Positions 1 through 10,350 of a stretch of DNA of 64,000 nucleotides are shown here, piece after piece. Made by a program: the position numbers and the translations under genes. The DNA lies in the NCBI RefSeq assembly GCF_900698915.1, contig NZ_LR217710.1, positions 62,001 through 126,000 on the forward strand, written 5' to 3'. Each line of letters starts with the position of its first letter. The first letter of the stretch is position 1. The notes beneath the pieces were generated by a model. It did not search any database and was not told the DNA's origin. It saw only the letters and a program-made list of their open reading frames with translations. Source of the DNA: Buchnera aphidicola (Cinara curvipes). Lineage in GTDB: Bacteria > Pseudomonadota > Gammaproteobacteria > Enterobacterales > Enterobacteriaceae.

Positions 1-351
1 TTAAATATAGAAAATACAGGACATTCTGGAGGAATATATAACTGGATAGTATCTAGCACGCAATTAACTCAATCATTTGATGATATTTTACATACTATGA
101 ATCGAGGTGTTTTAATAACAGAATTATTAGGCGATAGTATAAATATAATTACTGGCAATTATTCATTTGGAATTTGTGGTTTTTGGATTGAAGATGGAAT
201 AATAAAATATCCTATTCATGGAATTACTATATCTGGTAATCTAATTAATACATGGAATAATATTATATTAATAGCTAATGATATTAATAAAAAAAATAAT
301 ATTCAATGTTCTTCAGTATTGATTGACAAAATACAAATTTCTGGATATTAA
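1..351 (+). CDS. pmbA: PmbA/TldE metalloprotease-family protein, 3' end (partial)
   Basis: The frame is open from base 1, so only the last 116 codons of the gene are in the window. The C-terminal part has the family pattern NRGVLITELLG, then a GxYSxGxxGFWIEDG block, then the ending SSVLIDKIQISG, which closely follows enterobacterial PmbA (TldE). PmbA works with TldD in a zinc-dependent protease complex that degrades unfolded or modified peptides. The metal ligands of this complex are in TldD, so this subunit is not expected to carry them. The gene converges on rnpB, with 46 bases between them. The call is secure for the family; nothing can be said about its 5' end. Confidence 0.9.
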   Translation, partial: LNIENTGHSGGIYNWIVSSTQLTQSFDDILHTMNRGVLITELLGDSINIITGNYSFGICGFWIEDGIIKYPIHGITISGNLINTWNNIILIANDINKKNNIQCSSVLIDKIQISGY

Positions 352-397
352 TATTTAATCTGAATAAATTTATATATTTAATATATTTTATACTAAT

Positions 398-772
398 GAA
401 GTTGATCTATAAGCCGGGTTCTGTTAAAAACAGTCATTTATCTAGATTAATAATTGCTTATTAATTCTTAGCGGTCTACCCGGAGAGGTTTTATGCGGGT
501 ACATTCTCCTACTTGACCTTGCTCCTAGTGGAGTTTACCATGCCAAATTTGTTACCAAATTTTGCGGTGCGCTTTTACCGCACCATTTCACCTTTTCCTA
601 TTAAAATATTTTTTATTTATTAATAATAAATATTTTATATTGGTAGTTTATTTTCTGTTGTACTTTTCGTAAGATTTCTCTTCCCAGGTGTTACCTGGCA
701 CTATACCCGTTGGAGCCCGGACTTTCCTCTGTTTAATAAATTTAATTATACAGCGACTGTTCAATCAACTTC
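398..772 (-). ncRNA. rnpB: RNase P RNA (M1 RNA)
   Basis: On the minus strand the sequence opens with GAAGTTGATTGAACAGTCGC and closes with ACAGAACCCGGCTTATAGAT then CAACTTC, matching the two ends of enterobacterial M1 RNA, which pair with each other. The universally conserved GAGGAAAGTCCGGGCTCC block lies at 712-729. A GTGCCAGG-TAACACCTGG hairpin (about 683-702), a GGTGCGGTAAAAGCGCACC type block (about 565-585) and a GGTAAACTCCA block (about 529-541) are also in the expected order. This is the catalytic RNA that makes mature tRNA 5' ends. Its GC-rich paired regions stand out against the A/T background. The ends are set by similarity and may be off by a few bases. The 5' end overlaps the last codons of rsmI by 12 bases. 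Confidence 0.96.
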
Positions 773-1626
773 ATTATATTTTTTTTTAATTATATTATTA
801 TATAGTATATTTTTATTGAAACCACATATTTTTGCAGTTATTTTTATAGCTGTACTTTTTTTCATTTCTTTTTTTAAGATATTAAAAATATTTAATATTT
901 TAGAAGATAAAATATTATCTTTATTTTTTTTTTTTCCATCAATTAGGATAGTTATTTCTCCTTTTTCCCAATAGATGTTATTTTCTATAATATTAAGTAT
1001 TTCTTTTACAGTGCCTTTTTTTATATTTTCCCATTTTTTAGTCAATTCTTTTGCAATGACTATTTTTCTTTTTGAACCCATTATTTTTTTTATTAACTTT
1101 ATTGTATGAATTAACCTTTTTGGTGATTCATATAAAATAATTGTACGTATTTCTTTGCATAAAGAATTTATTTTCTTTTCACATGATTTTTGTTTTTTTG
1201 GCAAAAATCCTTCATAACAGAATTGATTAGTTTTTAAACCTGAAGCACTGAGAGCTGTAATTGCTGCACAAGCTCCTGGTAAAGGAACAACTCGAATATT
1301 ATTATAATACGCATGTTTAACTAATAAATAACCTGGATCGTTAATAACAGGAGTTCCTGCGTTTGAAACAATTGCAATATTTTTACCATTATTTAACATG
1401 ATAATATATTTATTTTTTTTTTCTTTTTCATTACATGTATTTAATTTTAATAGTTTGTTTTTAATAGAAAAATATTTTAATAAAATAGATGTATGTTTTA
1501 TGTTTTCAGAAATAATATAATCAACTTTTTTTAAAATATTAATTGATCTATATGTTATATCTAATAAATTTCCAATAGGAGTGGGAACAATATATAATAA
1601 ACCAATATTATTTTTTTTTTATACAT
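761..1626 (-). CDS. rsmI: 16S rRNA (cytidine1402-2'-O)-methyltransferase RsmI, frame broken at an A10 tract
   Basis: RsmI uses S-adenosylmethionine to 2'-O-methylate C1402 of 16S rRNA in the decoding site. The uninterrupted frame is only 212 codons (start at 1399), but the same frame continues upstream without a stop and encodes LLYIVPTPIGNL, the family's N-terminal signature, and then reaches TAA just 5' of it. An ATG at 1624-1626 lies in another frame and joins this frame if one base is added to the A10 tract at 1611-1620, giving MYKKKNNIGLLYIVPTPIG. The downstream part has SNAGTPVINDPGY, VPLPGACAAITALSASGL and FCYEGFLPKK, all typical. This is either a young pseudogene, a sequencing indel, or a gene rescued by transcriptional slippage on poly(A). 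The C-terminal codons run into rnpB. Confidence 0.82.
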
Positions 1627-1928
1627 GATATTTAATTTACCCAATTTTATTTATTTTAGTTAATTATAATAGAATTAATTTTTTATTTTTAATAAATTAT
1701 TTAATATTATTAATATTTTATTTATAATTTATTATATTAACATTTTTATTATATCATATGTTTAATAAACATAATGTATTTCTAAATAATTAATAATATT
1801 TTTTTATTTATTAAAATTAAATTATATTTATTTAAATGTAAAAATTTTATTAGTGATTCTATTTATATAAAAAATTTATTTAATATTATTTTTTAGTAAA
1901 AAATATTGTTATTTAAGGAGAAGAAATA
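1627..1928. other. rsmI-fabB divergent spacer
   Basis: About 300 bases of almost pure A/T between divergent genes, so promoters for both should lie here. I cannot single out a promoter because -10-like hexamers occur everywhere in this composition. The only clear signal is the AAGGAG ribosome binding site at 1916-1921 before fabB. Confidence 0.5.
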
Positions 1929-3143
1929 TTGAAAAGAGCGGTAATTACAGGTTTTGGAATTATTTCTAGTATTGGTAGTTTAGAAAAAAAAATTGTTAGA
2001 TCATTAAAAAATGGTATTTCAGGAATAGTATTTTCTAAGATTATGAAAGAATATGGTTTATATAGTACAGTTTGGGGTGGAATATCTATAAAAAGAATTA
2101 AAGAAATACCTAAAAGATTTTTGCGATTTATGAATCTTGCATCTATGTATTCATATATTTCTATGAAAGATGCTATTCAAGATAGCAATTTATATCCTGA
2201 TATATATATGAAAAATCCTAGAGTAGGTATTATTGTAGGATCAGGAAGTGGAGCTGCTCAATTTTATAGATCAATTTTTCAAATTCATAATAATCGTATT
2301 AATAAAATTAGTCCATATTCTGCTATTAAAAATATGTCTTCTTCTATTTCAGCTTGTTTAGGATCTTTTTTTAAGATTTATGGAATTAACTATGCTATTA
2401 GTTCAGCTTGTTCAACTTCTGCGAATTGTATTGGACATGCTTATGATTTAATTTCTTCTGGAAAACAAGATATTATTTTCGCTGGAGGAGGAGAAGAATT
2501 GAGTGTGGAGTTAGCTTCTCAATTTGATGCTATGAGAATTTTATCTATGAATTTTAATAAAACACCAGAATTTTCTTCTAGAGCATTTGACCAAAATCGT
2601 GATGGATTTGTTATTTCTGGTGGTAGCGGTATAATAGTTTTAGAAGAATTAAATTCTGCTTTATTAAGAAAAGCTAATATTTATGCAGAAGTTATTGGTT
2701 ATGGAACTACTTGTGATGGAGATAGCATAATATATCCTTCCGGAGAAGGTTTTGTACGTTGTATGAATAATGCAATAAAACATATTGATAGTTCTATTGA
2801 TTATATTAATGCTCACGGTACATCTACTAAAATAGGTGATGTTAAAGAATTAAATGCTATAAAAAAGGTTTTTAAAAAACATGGTATTCCTTATATATCA
2901 TCTACTAAATCTATTACAGGTCATTCTTTAGGAGCTGCAGGAGTACAAGAAATTATTTATACTATGTTAATGTTAAAATACAATTTTATTGCTCCTAGTA
3001 TTAATATAAATAATCTAGATTTTTCAGCTTTAAATATGAATGTTGTTCGAAAACCTATAGATAAGGTTATTAATATAGCTATGTCAAATAGTTTTGGTTT
3101 TGGCGGAACTAATGTTAGTTTAGTAATAAAAAAATATAATTGA
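1929..3143 (+). CDS. fabB: 3-oxoacyl-ACP synthase I (KAS I)
   Basis: FabB condenses malonyl-ACP with a growing acyl-ACP in the cytosolic type II fatty acid pathway. The 404-residue protein has the family's usual length and the full active site: nucleophile Cys161 in SSACSTSANC, His296 in NAHGTSTKIGD and His332 in TGHSLGAAGVQE, plus the C-terminal NSFGFGGTN glycine motif. Translation starts at TTG (1929), fixed by similarity to MKRAVITG and by an AAGGAG Shine-Dalgarno eight bases upstream. It closely resembles enterobacterial FabB rather than FabF. The gene stands alone between rsmI (opposite strand) and talA. Confidence 0.97.
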   Translation: MKRAVITGFGIISSIGSLEKKIVRSLKNGISGIVFSKIMKEYGLYSTVWGGISIKRIKEIPKRFLRFMNLASMYSYISMKDAIQDSNLYPDIYMKNPRVGIIVGSGSGAAQFYRSIFQIHNNRINKISPYSAIKNMSSSISACLGSFFKIYGINYAISSACSTSANCIGHAYDLISSGKQDIIFAGGGEELSVELASQFDAMRILSMNFNKTPEFSSRAFDQNRDGFVISGGSGIIVLEELNSALLRKANIYAEVIGYGTTCDGDSIIYPSGEGFVRCMNNAIKHIDSSIDYINAHGTSTKIGDVKELNAIKKVFKKHGIPYISSTKSITGHSLGAAGVQEIIYTMLMLKYNFIAPSININNLDFSALNMNVVRKPIDKVINIAMSNSFGFGGTNVSLVIKKYN

Positions 3144-3352
3144 TAATAAAGAATATTTTTTTAAATATTATTTAATATTTATTTTAAATTTTTTTATATC
3201 ATTTCATTTTTATATTAAAAACGATATAATTTACTTATTATAAGTGCTATTTTTTAGTATGATAATAAAAATTATTTTTCATATATTTTATTATTAACGT
3301 GTTATAAATATAAATTTTATTTATTAATTTTTAATATTATATGAGTGTATGT

Positions 3353-4309
3353 ATGAATCAATTAGATTATTTAAAAAAATATTCTACTATAGTAGTAGAT
3401 AGCGGTGACATAGAGTGCATAAAGAAATATCATCCTAGTGATGCAACTACTAATCCAACATTAATTTTAAAAAGTGTTTTATCTAAAAAATATGAATATA
3501 TTATTGATAATTCTATAAAATATGCAAAAAGTATTAGCAGTTCTATAGATGATCAAGTAAATTATGCAAGTGATATGGTGTCTGTAGGATTTGGTGTAGA
3601 AATTTTAAAAAATATTCCAGGATATATATCAACCGAAATTGATGCACGTTTGTCTTTTAATACTGAAAAATGTATTCAAAAATCTATACAAATAATACAA
3701 TTATATAAAAATTATGGAATTGATGTATCTAGAGTATTAATAAAATTAGCTGCTACTTGGGAATGTATTCAAGCAGCAAGAGAATTAAAAAAAATAGGTA
3801 TTAAGTGTAATTTAACATTGTTATTTTCTTTTGCTCAAGCTCGTGCCTGTGCAGAATCAGGTGTATTTTTAGTTTCTCCTTTTGTTGGTCGAATTTATGA
3901 TTGGTATCAAAAATCTTTTATTAATTCTGAGTATTGTTCTGAACTAGATCCAGGTGTAATAGCATTGAAAAAAATCTTTATTTATTATAAAAAATATAGG
4001 TATAAAACTATTATTATGGGTGCAAGTTTTCGTAGATTAGAACAAATTTTAGCATTATCTGGATGTGATCGTATTACTATATCTTTAGATTTATTAGAGC
4101 AGTTAAAAATGAAAAAAGATAAGTTTTTAAAACAATTAGATGTTAATAAAATTAATACAGTATTAATTAAACCAAGTCCTTTATCAGAGTCTGAATTTAG
4201 ATTTTTGCATAATCAAGATGCTATGGCTGTTGAAAAATTATCTGAAGGTATTCGACAATTTAGTTCTGATCAAATACGATTAGAAAAATTTTTACTAAAT
4301 AAATTATAA
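3353..4309 (+). CDS. talA: Transaldolase A
   Basis: Transaldolase transfers a dihydroxyacetone unit from sedoheptulose-7-phosphate to glyceraldehyde-3-phosphate in the non-oxidative pentose phosphate pathway. The sequence has [10 protein letters not shown] near the N terminus, the Schiff-base lysine (about residue 131) in [25 protein letters not shown], and the C-terminal [16 protein letters not shown]. It fits the TalA type better than TalB. An in-frame ATG also occurs at 3341, but the family begins MNQLD/MNELD, so 3353 is preferred. Neither start has a good ribosome binding site. It is followed by tktB 63 bases downstream, its partner enzyme, so the two are likely co-transcribed. Confidence 0.95.
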   Translation: MNQLDYLKKYSTIVVDSGDIECIKKYHPSDATTNPTLILKSVLSKKYEYIIDNSIKYAKSISSSIDDQVNYASDMVSVGFGVEILKNIPGYISTEIDARLSFNTEKCIQKSIQIIQLYKNYGIDVSRVLIKLAATWECIQAARELKKIGIKCNLTLLFSFAQARACAESGVFLVSPFVGRIYDWYQKSFINSEYCSELDPGVIALKKIFIYYKKYRYKTIIMGASFRRLEQILALSGCDRITISLDLLEQLKMKKDKFLKQLDVNKINTVLIKPSPLSESEFRFLHNQDAMAVEKLSEGIRQFSSDQIRLEKFLLNKL

Positions 4310-4372
4310 TTTTTAAAAATATTAAAAAACATTTTTAATTTTTTAAAAATTTATTTTATCAAGGAAAGAAAT

Positions 4373-6367
4373 ATGTTATCTAGAAGACACTTATCAAATG
4401 CAATACGAATTTTAAGTATAGATGCTATTCAAAAAGCACAATCAGGTCATCCTGGAGCTCCTATGGGTATGGCAGATATTGCTGAAGTATTATGGCGTGA
4501 TTTTTTTAAACATAATCCAAATAACCCTTTATGGTGTGATCGTGATAGATTTATTTTATCTAATGGTCATGCTTCAATGTTATTATATAGTGTTTTGCAT
4601 CTTTCAGGATATAAAATATCTATAGAAGATATAAAAAATTTTAGACAATGTTTTTCTAAAACACCAGGTCATCCTGAAGTACACTGTACTCCAGGAGTAG
4701 AAATTACTACAGGTCCATTAGGTCAGGGGTTAGCTTCTGGTGTAGGAATGGCTATTGCTGAAAAATTATTATCACAATATTTTAATAGAAAAAATTTTAA
4801 TATTATAAATCATTATACATGGGTTTTTTCTGGAGATGGATGTTTAATGGAAGGAATTTCTCATGAAGTTTGTTCTTTAGCTGGAACATTAGAGTTAGGT
4901 AAGTTAATTGTTTTTTATGATAAAAATGGTATTTCTATTGATGGTGAAGTATCTGATTGGTTTACTGATGATACAAAAAAACGTTTTTTATCTTATAATT
5001 GGCACGTAATTGAAATTAATGGTCATGATTCAGAGGAAATTATTTATTCTATTAAAATAGCTAAAAAAAATGTTCTTAAACCATCACTTATTATATGTAA
5101 TACAGTAATTGGATTTGGCTCTCCTAATAAGTCAGGTAAATCAATTTCTCATGGAGCACCTTTAGGTGAAAATGAGGTATTGTTAACTCGTAAACAATTA
5201 AATTGGAATTATCCACCTTTCCACATTCCTGAATCTATCTATTCTGCTTGGAGCGCTAAAAAAAAAGGAAAAGAAATAGAATTATCTTGGAATAATTTAT
5301 TTAAAGAGTATTCTATAAAATATCCAGAATTATCTAAAGAATATATTCGTAGAATGAAAGAAAAATTACCTAATGAATTACAAACTATATTATATAATTT
5401 TCTGTTAGAATTAAATACTTCATTAACAAGTATTTCAACACGCGAAGCTTCAAAAAATACGTTAGAGAAATTTGGAAATTTATTACCTGAATTAATTGGT
5501 GGGTCTGCTGATTTAGCTCCTAGTAATTTAACTATTTGGTCCGGATCTAAATCTATAAAAAAATGTATTACAGGTAATTATATTCATTATGGTGTAAGAG
5601 AATTTGGAATGACATCTATTGCTAATGGAATTTTTCATCACGGATGCTTTATTCCTTATACAGCTACTTTTTTAGTATTTTCAGATTATGCTCGTAATGC
5701 TATACGTATGGCTGCATTAATGAAAACTCGACATATTTTTGTTTATACTCATGATTCTATTGGATTAGGAGAAGACGGTCCTACTCATCAACCTATTGAG
5801 CATATTTCTACTTTAAGATATATACCAAATTTAAGTGTATGGCGACCTTGTGATTCTTCTGAAACAGCAATTGCTTGGTTTTATGGTATTAATAGAAAAT
5901 TAGGACCTACAGCTTTAATATTATCTCGTCAAAATGTAAAACAGTTTTTAAGAACAGAAGATCAGATTAAAAATATTTTTAAAGGTGGATATATTTTAAG
6001 AGATTATGGTTGTAATATTAACTATATTATTATTGCTACCGGTTCAGAAGTATCTTTAGCTATAAAAGTTGCAAGAGATTTGTATAAATCAGGTTATCAT
6101 GTTAGAGTTGTATCAATGGTATCTGCTGATTGTTTTGATAGTCAAGATAAAAAATACCGTGAGTTAGTTTTACCTAAAAAAATTATAAATAGAATATCTA
6201 TTGAAGCGGGAAGTAGTGAATATTGGTATAAGTATGTGGGTATAAATGGTATTCGAATTGGAATTGATACATTTGGAGAATCAGGTCCTGGAGAAAGTTT
6301 ATTTAAAATTTTTGGTTTTTCAGTAGAAAAAATTGTAGATCAAATTAAAAATCATTTTTTTATTTAA
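4373..6367 (+). CDS. tktB: Transketolase
   Basis: A thiamine diphosphate enzyme that moves two-carbon units between sugar phosphates. It supplies ribose-5-phosphate and erythrose-4-phosphate, the latter used by aroH for aromatic amino acids. At 664 residues it is full length. Visible motifs are [12 protein letters not shown] near the N terminus, GDGCLMEG followed by the Asn of [10 protein letters not shown] (the thiamine diphosphate and metal site), [12 protein letters not shown] in the pyrimidine-binding domain and a C-terminal [13 protein letters not shown]. An AAGGAAAG ribosome binding site precedes the ATG. Whether the name should be tktA or tktB cannot be decided from sequence; tktB follows Buchnera usage. 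Confidence 0.96.
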   Translation: MLSRRHLSNAIRILSIDAIQKAQSGHPGAPMGMADIAEVLWRDFFKHNPNNPLWCDRDRFILSNGHASMLLYSVLHLSGYKISIEDIKNFRQCFSKTPGHPEVHCTPGVEITTGPLGQGLASGVGMAIAEKLLSQYFNRKNFNIINHYTWVFSGDGCLMEGISHEVCSLAGTLELGKLIVFYDKNGISIDGEVSDWFTDDTKKRFLSYNWHVIEINGHDSEEIIYSIKIAKKNVLKPSLIICNTVIGFGSPNKSGKSISHGAPLGENEVLLTRKQLNWNYPPFHIPESIYSAWSAKKKGKEIELSWNNLFKEYSIKYPELSKEYIRRMKEKLPNELQTILYNFLLELNTSLTSISTREASKNTLEKFGNLLPELIGGSADLAPSNLTIWSGSKSIKKCITGNYIHYGVREFGMTSIANGIFHHGCFIPYTATFLVFSDYARNAIRMAALMKTRHIFVYTHDSIGLGEDGPTHQPIEHISTLRYIPNLSVWRPCDSSETAIAWFYGINRKLGPTALILSRQNVKQFLRTEDQIKNIFKGGYILRDYGCNINYIIIATGSEVSLAIKVARDLYKSGYHVRVVSMVSADCFDSQDKKYRELVLPKKIINRISIEAGSSEYWYKYVGINGIRIGIDTFGESGPGESLFKIFGFSVEKIVDQIKNHFFI

Positions 6368-6478
6368 TTTTATTGATGATATTTTTTTATATATGATATT
6401 ATTTTATATATTTAATCAATAATATTTGTTTAAAATTTTAAAATATTTAAGTTATATAAAAAAATATCAGGATTTAAT

Positions 6479-7609
6479 ATGTATACTGAAGTTTTAAATT
6501 TGACAAAAAAATTAGTTGATATACCATCAATCAGTCCTAAAGATTTAGGTTGTCAAGAAATTTTAATAAAAAGATTAAAATTATTAGGTTTTAATATAGA
6601 AAGAATGAATTTTAAAGATACAAATAATTTTTGGGCTTGGAGAGGATATGGTAAAACTATTACTTTTTTAGGACATACAGATGTAGTTCCCGAAGGTGAT
6701 ATTTTTTCTTGGAAAACTTCACCATTTATATCTACTATATCTAATGGTATTCTTTATGGTAGAGGTGCGGTAGATATGAAAGGTTCAATAGCTGCTATGT
6801 TAGTAGCTGTAGAGAATTTTATTAAAAACAATCCTAATCATAAGGGTCGAATATCATTTTTAATTACTTCAGATGAAGAGTCTACAGGTAAATATGGAAC
6901 TAAAAAAGTAGTTTCAATATTAGAAAAGAGAGGAGAAAAATTTAATTATTGTCTTGTTGGAGAACCAACTTGTGAAAATATTTTAGGTGATTGTATAAAA
7001 AATGGTCGTAGAGGTTCACTTTCAGCTGATTTAACAATATATGGTGTTCAAGGTCATGTTGCTTATCCTAATTTAGCTTCTAACCCAATTCATTTATCAG
7101 CTCCATTTTTAGTAGAATTATCTACTTTATCTTTAGATAAAGGTAATGATTTTTTTGATCCTACTATTATTCAGATTTCAAAAGTATTTTCAGAAAATAA
7201 TTATACTACTAATATGATTCCAGGAAAATTAAAAGTATTTTTTAATATTAGGTTTAGTTCTTTGATTACTAAAAAAATGATTATAAATAGTATTAAATGT
7301 TTACTTCATAAGTACTCAATAAAATATTCTATTTCTTGGATTTGTCATGCTAAACCTTTTATTTCTTTACCTGGTACTTTTTGTAAAATTCTTTCTAACT
7401 GTATATATGAGTATACTCATATTATTCCTACTTTTAAAACAAATGGTGGTACTTCTGATGGAAGATTTATTTTTCACTTATCTGATGAAACAGTGGAATT
7501 TGGCTTATTAAATTCTACAATTCACAAAGTTAATGAATGTGTAAATTTAGTTGATTTATTAAAATTAAAAAATATTTATTTTAATATTTTAAATAAATTA
7601 TTTTTATAA
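6479..7609 (+). CDS. dapE: Succinyl-diaminopimelate desuccinylase
   Basis: A zinc M20-family hydrolase that removes succinate from N-succinyl-LL-diaminopimelate in the lysine and peptidoglycan precursor pathway. The 376 residues equal the enterobacterial length. Metal and catalytic residues are visible: His66 and Asp68 in GHTDVVPEGD, Asp99 in GRGAVDMKG, the Glu pair at 133-134 in TSDEES, GEPT, and the C-terminal His in LNSTIHKVNE. NGRRGSLSADLTIYGVQGHVAYP marks the start of the dimerisation domain. It converges with dapA, which acts earlier in the same pathway, across a strong hairpin. Confidence 0.96.
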   Translation: MYTEVLNLTKKLVDIPSISPKDLGCQEILIKRLKLLGFNIERMNFKDTNNFWAWRGYGKTITFLGHTDVVPEGDIFSWKTSPFISTISNGILYGRGAVDMKGSIAAMLVAVENFIKNNPNHKGRISFLITSDEESTGKYGTKKVVSILEKRGEKFNYCLVGEPTCENILGDCIKNGRRGSLSADLTIYGVQGHVAYPNLASNPIHLSAPFLVELSTLSLDKGNDFFDPTIIQISKVFSENNYTTNMIPGKLKVFFNIRFSSLITKKMIINSIKCLLHKYSIKYSISWICHAKPFISLPGTFCKILSNCIYEYTHIIPTFKTNGGTSDGRFIFHLSDETVEFGLLNSTIHKVNECVNLVDLLKLKNIYFNILNKLFL

Positions 7610-7673
7610 ATTATATATATGTTTTTAATGTTATTATATATATTATTTTTTATAAAAAACTTTCATGCAATAT

Positions 7674-7709
7674 TTATGCAATGATAATATAAATTTTATC
7701 ATTGCATAA
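7674..7709. terminator. Hairpin between convergent dapE and dapA
   Basis: A perfect 14-bp inverted repeat, TTATGCAATGATAA at 7674-7687 against TTATCATTGCATAA at 7696-7709, with the 8-base loop TATAAATT. It lies in the spacer of two convergent genes, so it is likely a bidirectional transcription stop or a 3'-end stabiliser. No uninterrupted U run follows it on either strand. Confidence 0.6.
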
Positions 7710-7829
7710 GATATATATTAGTTTATTTAATTTAATTTAATAAATATAATTTTTATTATAAAATAAATATTATTTTAAGATATTTTTTATAATTTTAAAT
7801 ATAATTTAATATTTTTCTATATATCAAAT

Positions 7830-8714
7830 TTACTTTATATATAATTTTATTGAATTAATTGCTTTTTTGAGAATTTTTTTGTTTTTACTTAATAATGGTG
7901 TCATTGGTAATCTTAAAGTATCATATTTTATTAAATTAATGTATCTAGCTGCCCATTTTATGGGAATAGGGTTTGTTTCTTTAAATAAAAGGTGATGCAG
8001 ATCACTTAATTCTTTATTTATTATTCTTGCTTTTATGAAATTTCCTTTTAAGGCTAGATTACACATTTTTACCATATGATAAGCAGCAATATTAGCTGTA
8101 ACAGAAATAACCCCATTTCCTCCTAGTTGAATAAAATCTAAAGCAGTTGTATCATCCCCGCTCATTAAAATAAAGTCATTTTTTACAATTTGTTTAATTT
8201 GATTTACTCTTGATAAATCTCCTGAAGCATCTTTTAAGCCAATTATATTTTTAAATTGTGATAATTTAGCAATTGTTTTTGGTAATAAATTACATCCTGT
8301 ACGATTTGGTACATTATATAATATCTGTGGTAAATCAGTACTTTCTGCAATAGATTGAAAATGAAGATATAATCCTTTTTGTGTAGGTCGATTATAGTAA
8401 GGTGTGATACTTAAACATCCAGAAATTCCTGATTTTTCTAGTTTTTTAGTTAGTATGATACTTTCTGAAGTTGCATTTGATCCAGTTCCTGCAATGATAG
8501 GTATTTTTTCATCTGCAAATTCTAATGTATTCATAATTACATTAGTATGTTCATTTTGATTTAATGTAGCTGATTCTCCTGTTGTTCCTACTGAAACTAT
8601 TGCATTAGTTTTATTTTTAATATGATACTGAATTATTTTTTTTAAACTTTTTTTACAAAGATTTCCTTTATCATCCATAGGTGTAATTAAAGCAACAATA
8701 CTTCCTTTAAACAT
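7830..8714 (-). CDS. dapA: 4-hydroxy-tetrahydrodipicolinate synthase
   Basis: Condenses pyruvate with aspartate semialdehyde, the first committed step of lysine and diaminopimelate synthesis. The 294-residue TIM-barrel protein carries the Schiff-base lysine 161 ([10 protein letters not shown]), Tyr133 in [10 protein letters not shown], and [10 protein letters not shown] near residues 43-52, which binds pyruvate. The start [14 protein letters not shown] matches the family exactly and AAGGAAT lies just upstream. The end LRLPMTPL is typical. Confidence 0.97.
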   Translation of the reverse strand: MFKGSIVALITPMDDKGNLCKKSLKKIIQYHIKNKTNAIVSVGTTGESATLNQNEHTNVIMNTLEFADEKIPIIAGTGSNATSESIILTKKLEKSGISGCLSITPYYNRPTQKGLYLHFQSIAESTDLPQILYNVPNRTGCNLLPKTIAKLSQFKNIIGLKDASGDLSRVNQIKQIVKNDFILMSGDDTTALDFIQLGGNGVISVTANIAAYHMVKMCNLALKGNFIKARIINKELSDLHHLLFKETNPIPIKWAARYINLIKYDTLRLPMTPLLSKNKKILKKAINSIKLYIK

Positions 8715-8994
8715 TTTAATAATTCCTTATAAAAAAAATAATATATTTATTTTAATGAGATTATTATTTATGAATAATTAAAAATATTATTTTTAAATTA
8801 GTAGATATTTATTTTTTAAAATATTGTTTTGTTTATTAATAAATATTTTAAATATTTTTTAAATAAATATTTTCTTTTTGAATATCATATCTCTTTTTTT
8901 AAGAATATACGTTATATATAAAAATATAGTTTAATTCTTAAATTTTTTAATTATAAAAACATTACTTTAATTATAGTTTTGATAAGATAATAAA

Positions 8995-10056
8995 TTATTT
9001 TCCGCATTGAGCGCGAAAGCGTAAAGTATGATCCATTAATGTTATTGCCAACATAGCTTCTGCGATTGGAATTGCTCGTATACCTACGCAAGGATCATGC
9101 CTACCTTTTGTAATTATAGAGGTTTCTTTTCCAAATTTATTTATTGTTTTTCCGGGTATTTTAATACTAGATGTAGGTTTAAAGGCTGCTTGTACTATAA
9201 TTTTATCTCCGTTACTAATTCCACCTAAAATTCCTCCTGAATGATTGCTTGAAAATCCATTAGGTAAAATTTCATCTCGATGTATATCCCCGGTTTGTTC
9301 TACTACATTAATTCCGTCCCCTATTTCAACAGATTTAGCTGCATTAATACTCATAATTGAGTGAGCAATTTCTGCGTCTAATCGATCAAATACAGGTTCT
9401 CCTAAACCAACAGGAACATTTTTTGCAATAACTACAATTTTAGCTCCAATAGAATTCCCAGATCTTTTAAGTTTTTTAATAAACTGAGTTATTTGATTAA
9501 TTTTTTCAGGATTGCTACAAAAAAATGGATTATTTTTTACTTCTTCCCAGGATTGAAATGGACAATGAATTGGTCCTAATTGTGATAAATATCCTTTAAT
9601 TTTTATATTATATTTTAATTTTAAATATTTTTTCGCAATTGCTCCCGCAGCTACTCTAATCGCAGTTTCTCTAGCAGACGATCGACCCCCACCTCTATAA
9701 TCTCTAATACCATATTTTTTATCATACGTAAAATCTGCATGATTAGGTCTATATATATTTTTAATATTTGAATAATCTTGTGATCGAACATCCTTATTTT
9801 TTATTTTTATTCCAATGCTAGTTCCGGTAGTTTTTCCCTTAAAAATACCTGAAAATATTTCAACTATATCTTCTTCTCTTCTTTGTGTAGTAAAAGGAGA
9901 AAAACCTGGTCTTCTTCTATTTAATTCTTTTTGTATATCACTGTTTTTTATAGAAAAACCAGGAGGTACTCCATCAATAATTCCAGCTAACATAGGTCCA
10001 TGTGACTCCCCACATGTTGTTACTTTAAATATTTTTCCAATAGTATTACCTGACAT
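8995..10056 (-). CDS. aroC: Chorismate synthase
   Basis: Uses reduced FMN to eliminate phosphate from EPSP, giving chorismate for phenylalanine, tyrosine and tryptophan synthesis. The 353-residue protein has all three family signatures: [18 protein letters not shown] at the N terminus, the central [21 protein letters not shown] block, and the C-terminal [17 protein letters not shown]. The histidines involved in catalysis (in GESHG and HADFTYD) are present. It works downstream of aroH, which is elsewhere in this window. It stands alone on the minus strand. Confidence 0.97.
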   Translation of the reverse strand: MSGNTIGKIFKVTTCGESHGPMLAGIIDGVPPGFSIKNSDIQKELNRRRPGFSPFTTQRREEDIVEIFSGIFKGKTTGTSIGIKIKNKDVRSQDYSNIKNIYRPNHADFTYDKKYGIRDYRGGGRSSARETAIRVAAGAIAKKYLKLKYNIKIKGYLSQLGPIHCPFQSWEEVKNNPFFCSNPEKINQITQFIKKLKRSGNSIGAKIVVIAKNVPVGLGEPVFDRLDAEIAHSIMSINAAKSVEIGDGINVVEQTGDIHRDEILPNGFSSNHSGGILGGISNGDKIIVQAAFKPTSSIKIPGKTINKFGKETSIITKGRHDPCVGIRAIPIAEAMLAITLMDHTLRFRAQCGK

Positions 10057-10350
10057 ATCAACCTCAGTATTAAAAATAATTAAATAGATATTTTAATATA
10101 TAATTATTATTTTATTATAATATTTTATTTATTTAAAATAAATACATAATTAATTATATTAATATATGTAAATATAGATATTTTATTTTAAAGTAAAAAT
10201 TATTTTTTATTTTTTGTAAAATATTACATATTTTTATTATAAATTAATAAATATGTTTTTTAAAATTGTATATTTTATCAAAAATTATTTTTATAAATAT
10301 AATATTTTGTTAAAAAATATTAGAAACTTAAACATTTGGAAAATTTTGAT

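Noticed and set aside
3233-3245. ACTTAT-T-ATAAGT palindrome between fabB and talA
   Set aside because: Only six A/T-rich base pairs with a one-base centre; not distinguishable from chance.
9815-10087. 90-codon open frame on the plus strand
   Set aside because: Lies antisense to the aroC N-terminal region, with no similarity of its own; a shadow of a conserved gene.
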